Shown here piece by piece: positions 36,201 to 42,545 of a stretch of 64,000 nucleotides of DNA. The position numbers were made by a program, and so were the translations under genes. The notes beneath the pieces are model-generated. The model was not told where the DNA came from, did no database searches, and saw nothing but the letters and a program-made list of their open reading frames with translations. Source of the stretch: Nocardia nova NBRC 15556 (GTDB taxonomy: Bacteria; Actinomycetota; Actinomycetes; Mycobacteriales; Mycobacteriaceae); assembly GCF_001613005.1 (NCBI RefSeq), contig NZ_BDBN01000046.1:1-64000 (forward strand), in the 5' to 3' direction. Each line of letters opens with the position of its first letter. Position 1 is the first letter of the stretch.

Positions 36201-36633
36201 GATGGCCGAGTACCCGCACCTGGTGTGGCCGCGGCAGCCGCTGCGGTTCGGGGATCGGTTCGCGCTCAAGGCCGGTCTGGTGACCTCGCTCGGATTCGGG
36301 CACGTCTCCGGTCTGCTGGCGGTCGTGCATCCGCAGGCCTTCGTCGAGGCGCTCGATCCGCAGCGTCGCGACGACTACCTGCGCCGCGCCGAGGAACGCC
36401 GGCTCGCCGGGCGTCAGCGGCTGGTCGAGGCGATGTGCGGTGGGGAACCGCTGTACGAGCGGCCCGCCGACCGCCGTCTCGGCGGCGACGGCACTCCGGC
36501 CAAGCAGATCCGTCAGCTCGAGGCCGACGTGCTGCTCTCGGCGGAGGCCCGCCTGGGCGCCGAGGGGCTGTATCTGGCCCACGGCTCCTGCGGCACAGGC
36601 GAACTGGCCGGTAACCGGGAGGCCGAGAAGTAG
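27286..36633 (+). CDS. fas: Type I fatty acid synthase
   Basis: A single 3115-residue polypeptide that makes long-chain acyl-CoA for membrane lipids and mycolic acids. Visible domains in order: acetyltransferase (Ser160 in GHSQG); enoyl reductase of the nitronate-monooxygenase type (from about 425, SPILLAGMTPTTVDAKIVAA); MaoC-like dehydratase (about 1245-1370, SGDHNPIH); malonyl/palmitoyl transferase (Ser1477 in GHSVGEY); acyl carrier (Ser1859 in DLGSELSLG); ketoreductase (about 2150, VITGASKGSIAAS); ketosynthase (Cys2745 in VAACATA, His2897 in SKHDTST, His2938 in TGHAKGG). Length and order match mycobacterial Fas. It starts at TTG with GAGAAGGAAG upstream. The acpS gene that activates its carrier domain follows 86 bases later. 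Confidence 0.97.
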   Translation: MTINERTGTGTNAKVAGGVSDTGIKSSLLDRLLGGEKYALAFGGQGAQWLRELEEIGRDSALEPELTALVHEADARLEPVAAQLLVVRPVGFDPIAWMLEDELADGEEGEESAAPSAQALRSAAVSMPGVFLAQVAALRALRMQGLDPAEQAPTGIIGHSQGLLAAEAASAQGARDAELLALAQLIGAAATLVARRRGLIPVGDKSPMVAVSNVDPDELRAVVAEVSEGVDPNIAAVVSIRNGRRRAVLSGTVAQLERVRQRCTEINAEQSRDRDAKKRGGSVFAPVFEDVQVEVAFHHPALAETVELVSAWAAQCEIDTELAAQLARSILVDPVDWVQIVDDTVSGGAQWILDIGPGDLLSRLTQGSLKGTGVGIVAAATRPGQRSLFTPGAAPQVAPSWDAFAPKPIRLPNGRIVVETAFTRLTGRSPILLAGMTPTTVDAKIVAAAANAGHWAELAGGGQVTEQIFADRVAELKTLLQPGRAVQFNSLFLDPYLWKLQLGGKRLVQRSRTAGAPFDGVVVTAGIPELDEAVALIAELTEAGITHVAFKPGTVAQIRAVLRIADEVPDYPVIMHIEGGRAGGHHSWEDLDDLLLETYAELRNRANVVVCVGGGIGTPERATEYLTGEWSVSHGYPTMPLDGVLVGTAAMATLEATTAPEVKQLLVDTPGTPDWVAAGTATGGMASGRSQLGADIHEIDNSASRTGRLLDEVAGDAEAVAARRDEIIEALDRTAKPYFGDVAGMTYLRWLERYVELAALLPEHQRAGRDGFDCGTDLGDAIADATRSVWADITWRDRFAEMVRRAEGRLNPADRGRIPTLFDDDSVFERPVHVICTLKEHYPAAAETVLHPADVPFFVSLCKTPGKPVNFVPVVDADVRRWWRSDSLWQAHDPRYAADQVCVIPGTVAVAGITRVDEPVGELLDRFEQDTAYTLIRGGVTPAAVDGRRRADIGSGAIDVVLAAPDVQWAGRTTANPVHRLGDLHEWIVDPQGAVHRPTGATLVPATGPDADNAYVELAVPLSPANEVRIRITVPASVYNGGAPVVTEDDAEAAMSALLAVAAGQALPEVKSANGSHVAHVNLAWTPDMVADHAGVTGSGLPEGLSTIGRRVPDVLVGACWPAVFAVLGASRAEGENGSVSSVIEGMLDLVHLDHQVDLVRELPGDPAVLSVRAESASVVDTDLGRVVEVRVTVGVMRDHGLETPTVATLVERFAIRGRNGGNELTDPPRAAGTVSGEATETPRRRRRDVTLTAPRAMAAFAEVSGDHNPIHTSNAAAKLAGLGSPIVHGMWLSAAAQHAVSAVDPESPLPARTVTAWTTRFLGMVRPGAQIDVRVERIAVDRGCEIVEVSCRTGGDLVMTATARLAAPKTVYAFPGQGIQTKGMGLDARSRSKAAKQVWDRADKHTREALGFSILAVVRDNPTYLKARGVEYRHPQGVLHLTQFTQVAMATLGVAQVAELREAGAFVEGAMLAGHSVGEYNALAAVAGVLPLEAVLEVVFQRGSAMHELVPRDAQGRSDYRMAAIRPSQIGLPDAEVIDFVAGVGERVGEFLEVVNLNLRGSQYAIAGTVAGLEELEAEIERRRAEFGGKRAFVLVPGIDVPFHSTVLRKGVPEFRNKLEELLPENLHPEILAGRYIPNLVPRPFSLERDFIAEIADYVPSEPLRAVLDDFESWSARPEELCRVVLIELLAWQFASPVRWIETQDLLFGDTGRGGLGVERFVEIGLAATPTVANLASNTLKLPQYSATKVEVLNIEREAGVVYSTDTDPAPVDEPEEAVAEAVPAETAAAAAPAPAPVAAAGGPRPDDLTFTAADATRVLIALWTKLRLDQIGPVDTIEALCDGVSSRRNQLLVDLGSELSLGAIDGAADADMGALSVTVDRLARTYKPFGSVLSDAIGDHLRKVFGPSGKRPAAITDRVKKVWQLGDGWAHHVTAEVSLGTREGTSVRGGDLGGLVSGALSDGAAVDAAIDAAVQAVAARRGISVALPAAGGGGGATVDAAALGEFTEQITGRDGVLATAARVVLEQLGLTDQVSAPEASDESLVDLVSAELGSDWPRLVAPAFDARKAVLIDDRWATAREDLATLWVGGSGEDTVDSFVGAGKAVAAQAQWWRKLAMGEARSVLARTYERIAEAAVSTDEGVWSADTAVITGASKGSIAASIAGRLLAGGATVILTTSKLDDDRLAFYKQLYREHARAGAALWVVPANMASYSDIDALIDWVGNEQTDNAGGAKVLVKPAMTPTLLLPFAAPRVAGDLADAGARAEMEMRVLLWSVERLIGGLSALGADHDVDAKLHVVLPGSPNRGMFGGDGAYGESKAALDAVIAKWRVEKSWAQRVTLVHAMIGWVRGTGLMGHNDPLVAAVEKAGVHTWSTQEMADELLKWCTSRARAVTATGPQQIDLTGGLAGAKLDLSALAEDVEREPEAIADERATVPALPVPPTLTSALPTPEWGAVTADLADMVVIVGAGELGPYGSARTRFEMEVADELSAAGVLELAWTTGLVTWENDPKPGWYDAESGEYVEESELAERYHDAVVQRCGIRRYGDDGSMIDNAAPLLTSVFLDRDLSFVVNSEAEARAFYAADPEHTVISPVAESSDWQVIRQAGTEIRVPRKAKLSRTVGGQIPEGWDPTRWGISPDMASSVDRVALWNIVCTVDAFLSSGFSPAELMSWVHPAMVTNTQGTGMGGMSSMRSLYIDNLLGEPRANDILQEALPNVALAHVVQSYVGSYGGMIHPVAACATAAVSVEEGVDKIRLGKAEVVVAGGYDDLGIEGIVGFGDMSATADSAAMSAKGISDRYFSRANDRRRGGFIESQGGGTVLLARGDIAAEFGLPVLGVVAFAQSFADGVHTSIPAPGLGALGAGRGGAESRLAAELRKLGVTPDEIAVISKHDTSTAANDPNESELHERLAGALGRSEGAPMFVISQKSLTGHAKGGAAAFQLIGLCQVLEQGVIPPNRSLDCVDEKMAEYPHLVWPRQPLRFGDRFALKAGLVTSLGFGHVSGLLAVVHPQAFVEALDPQRRDDYLRRAEERRLAGRQRLVEAMCGGEPLYERPADRRLGGDGTPAKQIRQLEADVLLSAEARLGAEGLYLAHGSCGTGELAGNREAEK

Positions 36634-36719
36634 GGAGATCGGCCCCGGGAAGTAACAACTCCCGGGTAACGATCCGCCGATACCGATGATGGCCCGCCGA
36701 ATCCGTAGGCTGCGGATTC

Positions 36720-37145
36720 ATGACCATCCTCGGTATCGGCTTGGATCTGGTGACCATCTCCGATTTCGCCGAACAGCTCGAACGGGCCGGAACCACTATG
36801 CTCCGGGAGAGTTTCACCGCGGGTGAGCGGCGTTACTGTCAGAGCAAGGGCACCGATCCGGCCCGCAGTTTCGCGGCGCGGTGGGCGGCCAAGGAGGCCG
36901 TGCTCAAAGCATGGGCCACCTCGCGGTTCGCGCGCCGCCCGCAGATCGGTGACAACCCGTATCCGCTCATCGAAGTGGTGAACGACGCCTGGGGCCGGCC
37001 CAGCATCAAATTGCACGGGCTGGCAGCGGAATTCCTGCCGCGGGTGCGGGTTCACCTGTCGATCACGCACGACGGCGATACGGCCGCCGCGATGGTCGTC
37101 CTCGAGGATCCGGGCGAATTGGCCGATCTGATCGAAAACCCCTGA
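36720..37145 (+). CDS. acpS: Holo-acyl-carrier-protein synthase
   Basis: A 141-residue 4'-phosphopantetheinyl transferase that loads the carrier domain of Fas from CoA. The family signatures are present: metal-binding Asp in GIGLDLVTISDF and Glu in RWAAKEAVLKA, plus the late motif HLSITHDGDTAAAMVV. As in mycobacteria it lies directly after fas on the same strand. The 86-base gap contains no strong hairpin, so co-transcription is likely. A large hairpin follows. Confidence 0.95.
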   Translation: MTILGIGLDLVTISDFAEQLERAGTTMLRESFTAGERRYCQSKGTDPARSFAARWAAKEAVLKAWATSRFARRPQIGDNPYPLIEVVNDAWGRPSIKLHGLAAEFLPRVRVHLSITHDGDTAAAMVVLEDPGELADLIENP

Positions 37146-37177
37146 GGCGGTAGGGCTCCGGCACCCCCAGTCGGCCC

Positions 37178-37250
37178 GTCGCTCCTGCGAAGGCCGGAAC
37201 CGGCGACGTCTCGCTCACACGTCGCCGGTTCCGCCCTTCGTCGGAGCGAC
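37178..37250. terminator. Large bidirectional terminator between acpS and tetR
   Basis: A core perfect 15-bp stem (37195-37209 with 37219-37233) is extended by further pairing with mismatches (GTCGCTCC / GGAGCGAC at the outer ends). It lies between two convergent genes and can serve both. Confidence 0.85.
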
Positions 37251-37288
37251 GGAAAGCCCTGTCGGCGACAGGTGCGGATCGCGCGCGA

Positions 37289-37918
37289 TCAGGTCGTCGT
37301 ATCGCGTTGTCCGGTGCGCGATTCCTTCTCCGCGATCAACAGGTACGCGACCATGAGCCGCTTGAGTTCGGCCACGGCCGCCTCGTGGCTGAGCCCGTCC
37401 TGTACCGAGAAATTCAGCATCGAATACACCACGTGCACCAGCACCTGCGCCATCATCGAGCGGCGCCCGCGCGGGGTGCGCGGCATCAGCGGCCGCAGCA
37501 TCTGCTGCACCGCCTCGGCGAATTCCTTCTCGTGGATGGCACCGGTGGCGCGGGTCGACGGGGTCGACTGCATGGCCAGCCACACCTCGCGCCGCGACGG
37601 ATCGGTCATCCACAGTTCCGCGAGGTGGTCGACGAGTTTGTTCATATGCCGCAACCAGTCCATCGACGGAATTTCGCCGTGGAAGTCGGCCAGCTCCTGG
37701 GAAACGGCCACCAGATCCTGCCGATTCAATTCGCAGACGATGACGTATTTGTTGGCGAAGAACTGATACAGCGTGCCGATCGGCACCTCGGCGCGGGCGG
37801 CGACTTCCTCGCACGTGAACGATTCGAATCCGACCTCGACCAATAGTTCGCGCGACGATTGCAGCAGCGCATCGAATTTGCGCTTGCTACGTTCCTGGGT
37901 GGGCCGCCGGCGCGGCAT
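37289..37918 (-). CDS. TetR-family transcriptional regulator
   Basis: A 209-residue regulator starting MPRRRPTQERSKRK. The N-terminal helix-turn-helix is clear: LLVEVGFESFTCEEVAARAE then VPIGTLYQFFANKYVIV. The C-terminal domain is all-helical ligand-binding type. AGGAG is very close to this ATG, and the frame continues upstream through a plausible segment (PDPALELQDDPQEL), so the true start may be a GTG near 37999. Its target is unknown; it is convergent with acpS and divergent from the next gene, whose promoter region it may control. Confidence 0.85.
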   Translation of the reverse strand: MPRRRPTQERSKRKFDALLQSSRELLVEVGFESFTCEEVAARAEVPIGTLYQFFANKYVIVCELNRQDLVAVSQELADFHGEIPSMDWLRHMNKLVDHLAELWMTDPSRREVWLAMQSTPSTRATGAIHEKEFAEAVQQMLRPLMPRTPRGRRSMMAQVLVHVVYSMLNFSVQDGLSHEAAVAELKRLMVAYLLIAEKESRTGQRDTTT

Positions 37919-38228
37919 CAACTCCTGCGGGTCGTCCTGCAGCTCCAACGCCGGATCAGGACGCCGGTTCGACCTCGGTGCCGTGCGCGCTTCCACCACA
38001 TCCACCAGGCTAGCGGTAGCGACACGCGGATGACACACGGTGCCGACTTCTGTACCCGCGATTCGGTCCGATTCATAACCCATCCAAGCCGAATGTGGTG
38101 ACGAACACATACCGAGTAGATCTACATCGGCGGGGGTGTGTCGATTTTCGATCATTCCCGCTGCGGCGTTGAACCGCTGCTCGGCGCAGCTTCTCCGGCG
38201 CGGTTCCTGCACACGGAAGGCCTGATCT

Positions 38229-39524
38229 GTGGTGGTTCGACCTGTGGTGACTCTCGGTGCTTCGATCGCTCGCGACTGCGTGGACGCGGTGGCCCTGCGC
38301 GAGGGAAGTGCGAAACTGACCGACCGGGTGCTCGCGCACCACGTGGCCGAACTGGGCGCCGCGTCGCCGGCCGGATTGCCCGGACTGATCGAAGCGCTGC
38401 TCGACGGGCTCGCCGCGCGGGTCGGCGCGGAGTACGAGATCGCCGGGGCGGCCGTGACCTATCGCGATGCCGCGGGCCGGCGGGCGGTCGTCACCGGCCT
38501 GGCTTCCGGGCCGTGGTACGAGGCCTCGCTGGTCTCGGCCAAGTCGGCGCATCTGGCACTGGCCCGCGCGATGACCTGGGCGAGCGAATTCGACCACCTG
38601 CTGATCTGCGAGCTGACCCCGGGATACCAAGGCTTCTCGCTGATTTCGCCGCATCGCGACCGCGTGGTCGCGGCCACCGCGACCGCCGCCGGTTTCGTCT
38701 CCGAGGATTCGCTGCGGCCGGGCATCGCCGCCGCCTGGGATCAGCTGGATGCGGCCGGTGTGCGGCCCAGCGCGGTCGTCGCGATCGGTTCGGAGGCAGA
38801 GCAGCCGGGGCTCGCCGCGGTGTTGTCGGCGGGGTTCAACGCGCCGGTGATTCCGTGCGCGGTGGCGGAGGCCGGGTCGGCGATCGGTGCGGCACTCGTG
38901 GTGCAGCCGGAGGCGTTCGTCGCGGGAACGGGGGAACGCGCACGGGTATCACGCAATTCGGTCGCGGTCGTCGCCGCGGCGAGCGTGCTGGCCGGCGGTC
39001 TGACCATCGGCGGCGTGCACGAGCTCACCGATCATCCGCGCTCGGATGCCACCACCCGCCTCGCCGACGCCCGCAACGCGCAGCCGAGCCGGGGGCCGCG
39101 CCACGCACGACCGGAACCGGGTCTGCCGGCGGTGGATTCGATTCCGGAATTGCCGGTCGACGGTCCCGCCGATCGGCCGTCATCGGGTCCGCGGCATGCC
39201 GCACCGGATCCGTCCGACGCCGATCCGGCCGCGGCGGGCTGGGGTCCGGACGGTTCGTCCTGGCTGGGCGTGCGCGGTTCGGATCCGGCGAGTGAGCCGA
39301 AGCGCCTGACCAAGGAGGCGCCGCAGCCGGATTCGGCGCAACCGCAGACGAAGTCGGTGATCCCCGCTCCGACCGAACCGGTCGGAGCGCCCAACGGCTC
39401 GCTGCTGTTTCCGGGCGAGCCGGCGCCGCCACAGCTCGGTACCGCCGAATTCACCGAGTGGTGGGACAACCACTGGCGGCTGACGCTGCGCTGGATGGTC
39501 GCGATGATGCCCCAGCGCGACTGA
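38229..39524 (+). CDS. Conserved membrane-associated protein with actin-like-ATPase-type N-terminal domain
   Basis: A 431-residue protein of a kind found in mycolate-containing actinobacteria. The N-terminal 230 residues (TLGASIARDCVDAVALREG; VVAIGSEAEQPGLAAVL; AEAGSAIGAAL) look like a degenerate actin/FGGY-type nucleotide-binding fold. A single hydrophobic helix follows (about residues 243-262, SVAVVAAASVLAGGLTIGG), then a Pro/Asp/Ser-rich region and a short conserved C-terminus (FTEWWDNHWRLTLRWM). Function unknown. Start is GTG. A terminator follows. Confidence 0.6.
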   Translation: MVVRPVVTLGASIARDCVDAVALREGSAKLTDRVLAHHVAELGAASPAGLPGLIEALLDGLAARVGAEYEIAGAAVTYRDAAGRRAVVTGLASGPWYEASLVSAKSAHLALARAMTWASEFDHLLICELTPGYQGFSLISPHRDRVVAATATAAGFVSEDSLRPGIAAAWDQLDAAGVRPSAVVAIGSEAEQPGLAAVLSAGFNAPVIPCAVAEAGSAIGAALVVQPEAFVAGTGERARVSRNSVAVVAAASVLAGGLTIGGVHELTDHPRSDATTRLADARNAQPSRGPRHARPEPGLPAVDSIPELPVDGPADRPSSGPRHAAPDPSDADPAAAGWGPDGSSWLGVRGSDPASEPKRLTKEAPQPDSAQPQTKSVIPAPTEPVGAPNGSLLFPGEPAPPQLGTAEFTEWWDNHWRLTLRWMVAMMPQRD

Positions 39525-39542
39525 ACAGCCGCGAAAACACCC

Positions 39543-39580
39543 GCGAGGGGGCCCGGGACGATCGTCGCGGGCCCCCTCGC
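39543..39580. terminator. Bidirectional terminator
   Basis: Thirteen-bp perfect stem (GCGAGGGGGCCCG / CGGGCCCCCTCGC) between two convergent genes. Confidence 0.85.
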
Positions 39581-39601
39581 CTCGTCTACGGCCGGTCCGC
39601 G

Positions 39602-40075
39602 CTACACCGACAGGTCGCGGCGCAGCTTCGCCACATGTCCCGTCGCGCGCACGTTGTACTGCGCCACCTGGATGACGCCCTGCTCGTCCACCAGGAAGGT
39701 GGAGCGGATGACGCCGGTGATGCGCTTTCCGTACATCGTCTTCTCACCGTAGGCGCCCCATGCCTGGAGCACTTCGCGGTCCGGATCGGAGAGCAGCGGG
39801 AAGGTCAGTTTCTCGTTGTCCCGGAATTTCGCCAGCTTGGCCGGTTTGTCGGGCGAAATACCGATGACGTCGAGGCCGGCCTCGTTCAGCTCGGTCAGGT
39901 TGTCGCGGAAGTCGCACGCCTGCTTGGTGCAGCCGGGCGTGCTGGCGGCCGGGTAGAAGTAGACGATCACCTTGCGGCCTCGGTAGTCCGCCAGCGACAC
40001 CGGCTTACTGTCGGCGTCGGGAAGCGTGAAATCCGGCGCGGGATCGCCGGGGCCGAGTTTTTTGGTATCGGTCAT
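39602..40075 (-). CDS. bcp: Thioredoxin-dependent peroxiredoxin (bacterioferritin comigratory protein)
   Basis: A 157-residue peroxiredoxin of the BCP/PrxQ type, starting MTDTKKLGPGDPAPDF. The peroxidatic Cys is in TPGCTKQAC, with the probable resolving Cys five residues later. It reduces hydrogen peroxide and lipid hydroperoxides in the cytoplasm using thioredoxin. The frame continues upstream, but that part is antisense to the neighbouring start region and not coding-like. It is divergent from the DUF3618 gene, as in M. tuberculosis (Rv2521/Rv2520c). Confidence 0.95.
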   Translation of the reverse strand: MTDTKKLGPGDPAPDFTLPDADSKPVSLADYRGRKVIVYFYPAASTPGCTKQACDFRDNLTELNEAGLDVIGISPDKPAKLAKFRDNEKLTFPLLSDPDREVLQAWGAYGEKTMYGKRITGVIRSTFLVDEQGVIQVAQYNVRATGHVAKLRRDLSV

Positions 40076-40175
40076 GCCAGCACGGTAGCCCACCGATGTG
40101 ACAACGGACGCGACATCGGGGGCGGCGGATAGACTCGACGCCCAGCGACCTACCGGAACGACAACAGGAGACAAT

Positions 40176-40400
40176 GTGGCGAGGGATACCGAGCACATCG
40201 AGCGGGAGATCGAAGCCGCGCGCAATCGGCTCGCGGGCACACTCGACGAGCTCGCGGTGCGGGCGGACCCGCAGCGGATCGCCGACAACACGAAGAGGGC
40301 CGTGGTGGCGAAGGTGAACGAGCCGAAGGTGAAGTACAGCCTGATCGGCGCGGGCGCTCTGGTCGGCGTGCTGGTGCTGATCAAGATCTTCCGCCGCTGA
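40176..40400 (+). CDS. DUF3618 small membrane protein
   Basis: A 74-residue protein. The GTG at 40176 (VARDTEHIERE) has AGGAG six bases upstream and is preferred over an earlier in-frame GTG. It consists of an amphipathic helical segment (EIEAARNRLAGTLDELAVRA) and a single C-terminal membrane helix (SLIGAGALVGVLVLIKIFRR), the DUF3618 pattern. Function unknown; the M. tuberculosis equivalent Rv2520c occupies the same position beside bcp. Confidence 0.85.
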   Translation: MARDTEHIEREIEAARNRLAGTLDELAVRADPQRIADNTKRAVVAKVNEPKVKYSLIGAGALVGVLVLIKIFRR

Positions 40401-40417
40401 CGCCGCAGAAACGACGG

Positions 40418-40453
40418 AACCCGGTGTGACACAGTGTCACACCGGGTTCTTTT
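40418..40453. terminator. Terminator hairpin with T tract
   Basis: Fourteen-bp perfect stem (AACCCGGTGTGACA / TGTCACACCGGGTT), three-base loop, then CTTTTCG. It separates two convergent genes. Confidence 0.9.
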
Positions 40454-40477
40454 CGTCTACGGCCAGTGCCGCGGAGA

Positions 40478-40792
40478 TCAGACGGTCGGGCAGGCCATAC
40501 CGGTGCCGTCGGGATCCAGGTGCGGCGAATAGCCGGGCTCACCACGGAACAGCGGGGCACGACCCGCCGCCCGGGCCTCGTCACAATTCTTGAACGTGCC
40601 TCCCGCCGAACCCGTCTGGGTCAGCCCCGCCGAGCCGGTGGCACCGATGGCATCGTCGATACCCGACGATCCGGTACCGGCGGAACCGGTGGGAACGAAA
40701 CCGTCGGCCATGGCGGACGGGGCGGTGAGGACGATCGGGGCGGCGAGGGTGATCAAGCCCGCGCCGGTCACGATTAGCCTGCGAACGTTCAT
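40478..40792 (-). CDS. Secreted protein with Excalibur calcium-binding domain
   Basis: A 104-residue exported protein: a signal peptide (residues 1-29, ending SAMADG), a Gly/Ser/Thr-rich spacer with repeated GSAG, and a C-terminal Excalibur domain (FKNCDEARAAGRAP then SPHLDPDGTGMACP) with the DPDGxGxxC calcium loop and two cysteines. Such domains are found on secreted nucleases and small surface proteins; here it stands alone. Function unknown. Confidence 0.85.
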   Translation of the reverse strand: MNVRRLIVTGAGLITLAAPIVLTAPSAMADGFVPTGSAGTGSSGIDDAIGATGSAGLTQTGSAGGTFKNCDEARAAGRAPLFRGEPGYSPHLDPDGTGMACPTV

Positions 40793-40920
40793 GTATTCCT
40801 CGATGTCAGCTGCGGTTGATACGGCGGACCGGCCGCACTCCCCGCGGTGGCAGGGCCGGAACCGCCGAGTCTACTGTTCTGATGGCGACCGCCGTTGTCA
40901 ACCGCACGGCCGAGAGCCGC

Positions 40921-41898
40921 TTATTCACCCAGGCGGCGGCCCGTCATATGTTCCGCCGGAATATGTCCCATTCGCCCGGCCTCGAAATCCGTTATGGCGT
41001 CGATGATTTCCTGTTTGGAATTCATCACGAACGGCCCGTATTGCACGACCGGTTCACGAATGGGCGCGCCGCCCAGCAGTAGTACCTCGAATTGACCGGT
41101 GGGTCCGTCCTGGTGGTCGTCGGCGGTCAGCGCGACGGCCTCGCCGTGGCCGAGTACCGCCAGTTGCCCCTCGGTGAGGGTGCGGCCTTCGTCGCCGACG
41201 GTGCCGCTGCCGGCCAGCACGTACGCCATCGCGGTGAACTCCCGCGGCCACGGCGTTTCCAGCCGCGCGCCGGGGCTGATCGAGGCGTGCGCGTAGGCGA
41301 TGGGCGTATAGGTCGAGCCGGGACCCTCGTATCCGCCGACATTTCCGGCGATGATGCGCACGAGTGCGCCGCCGTCGTGGGAGGTGACCAGTGTCAATTC
41401 GCTCGCGCGCAGATCCTGGTAGCGCGGGTCCGCCATTTTCAGCGACCGCGGCAGGTTGACCCACAGCTGCACGCCGTGGAAGACGCCGCCGGAGATCACC
41501 AGGTCCTCGGCGGGAAGTTCGTCGTGCAGGATGCCCGAGCCGGCGGTCATCCATTGGGTGTCGCCCTCGGCGATCGTTCCGCCGCCGCCGTTGGAATCGT
41601 GGTGGACCATGGTGCCGTCGATCATGTACGTGACGGTTTCGAAACCGCGGTGCGGATGCCACGGGGCGCCCTTGGCCTGGTAGGGCTCGTAGGCGACTGG
41701 GCCCATGTGGTCGAGCAGGATGAACGGATCCGCGGTGCGCACATCGAGGCTCGGGAAGGGCCGGCGCACCTCGAATCCGGCGCCCTCGAGTTGTTTGTGG
41801 GCGGTGGTCACGGTCCGGACCGGCCGCTGCCGCATGGTCTGCTCCGGTCGGGGCAGTCGCGGCAGCACCAGGATGTCGTCGACGGTGATCGCGGGCAT
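40921..41898 (-). CDS. Pirin-family protein
   Basis: A 325-residue bicupin of the pirin type. Metal ligands are in APWHPHRGFETVTY and the later His/Glu of SGILHDE. Bacterial pirins can act as quercetin dioxygenases or as protein-interacting regulators; the activity cannot be told from sequence. It is transcribed divergently from a MarR regulator with a 59-base shared promoter region, the classic layout of a MarR-controlled stress gene. Confidence 0.9.
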   Translation of the reverse strand: MPAITVDDILVLPRLPRPEQTMRQRPVRTVTTAHKQLEGAGFEVRRPFPSLDVRTADPFILLDHMGPVAYEPYQAKGAPWHPHRGFETVTYMIDGTMVHHDSNGGGGTIAEGDTQWMTAGSGILHDELPAEDLVISGGVFHGVQLWVNLPRSLKMADPRYQDLRASELTLVTSHDGGALVRIIAGNVGGYEGPGSTYTPIAYAHASISPGARLETPWPREFTAMAYVLAGSGTVGDEGRTLTEGQLAVLGHGEAVALTADDHQDGPTGQFEVLLLGGAPIREPVVQYGPFVMNSKQEIIDAITDFEAGRMGHIPAEHMTGRRLGE

Positions 41899-41916
41899 GG
41901 TGTCCTCCTAGGCCGG

Positions 41917-41936
41917 TTGGTGTCCATGTCAACCAA
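41917..41936. promoter_or_regulatory. MarR-type operator candidate
   Basis: An imperfect 20-bp palindrome with arms TTGGT/ACCAA around a central CATG, located between the divergent pirin and MarR genes. Size and symmetry suit a MarR dimer. Confidence 0.55.
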
Positions 41937-41957
41937 TTACTGGGTAGGATCATTCCC

Positions 41958-42449
41958 ATGGTGCGGTGGCTGGACGAACAGGAGCAACGGACCTGGTCCG
42001 CGTACATCCGGCTGCGTCAGCGCCTCGACGCCGCGATGGCCGCCGGACTCGCGAGCGACGGGCTGTCGGTCTCCGACTACGAAATTCTGGTGGCACTGTC
42101 CGACGCGCGCGAGGGGAGTGTGCGTGCCCGCGACCTCGCCGCGCAGATCTGCTGGGACAAGAGCCGGCTGTCGAAGCATCTGGCGCGGATGGACAAGCGT
42201 GGGCTGGTGGTGCGAAGTCCGGCCGCCGACGATGCGCGCGGCCGGCTGATCTGTCTCACCGACTCCGGTCGCCGGGCGCTCGAAAAGGCCGCGCCCCGGC
42301 ATGTCGAATTGGTGCGGCGGCTGTTCGTCGACCAGCTGACCGACGCGGAGGCGCGGGCGTTGCAATCGCTGGCGGACAAGGTGAGCGCGCGTGCCGAGAG
42401 CGAATCGGATATGCCGCCGGCGATCGGTGACATTGCGCAAGCGGATTGA
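41958..42449 (+). CDS. MarR-family transcriptional regulator
   Basis: A 163-residue winged-helix regulator. The recognition part is VRARDLAAQICWDKSRLSKH, followed by the wing (VVRSPAADDARGRLICLT). It is divergent from pirin, and the only palindrome in between fits its operator, so it probably represses pirin and itself. Several MarR proteins respond to oxidants through Cys; Cys in QICWDK lies in the recognition region, which is noteworthy but unproven as a sensor. Confidence 0.9.
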   Translation: MVRWLDEQEQRTWSAYIRLRQRLDAAMAAGLASDGLSVSDYEILVALSDAREGSVRARDLAAQICWDKSRLSKHLARMDKRGLVVRSPAADDARGRLICLTDSGRRALEKAAPRHVELVRRLFVDQLTDAEARALQSLADKVSARAESESDMPPAIGDIAQAD

Positions 42450-42545
42450 GACGCACAGCGGACGGTCGTGCGAGTTTCCGATACCGAGGCTCCGAAGTCG
42501 TCGCGGCCGGTTCGATGCTCGGGTTGTTTCGTCTAGGCCGCGGAT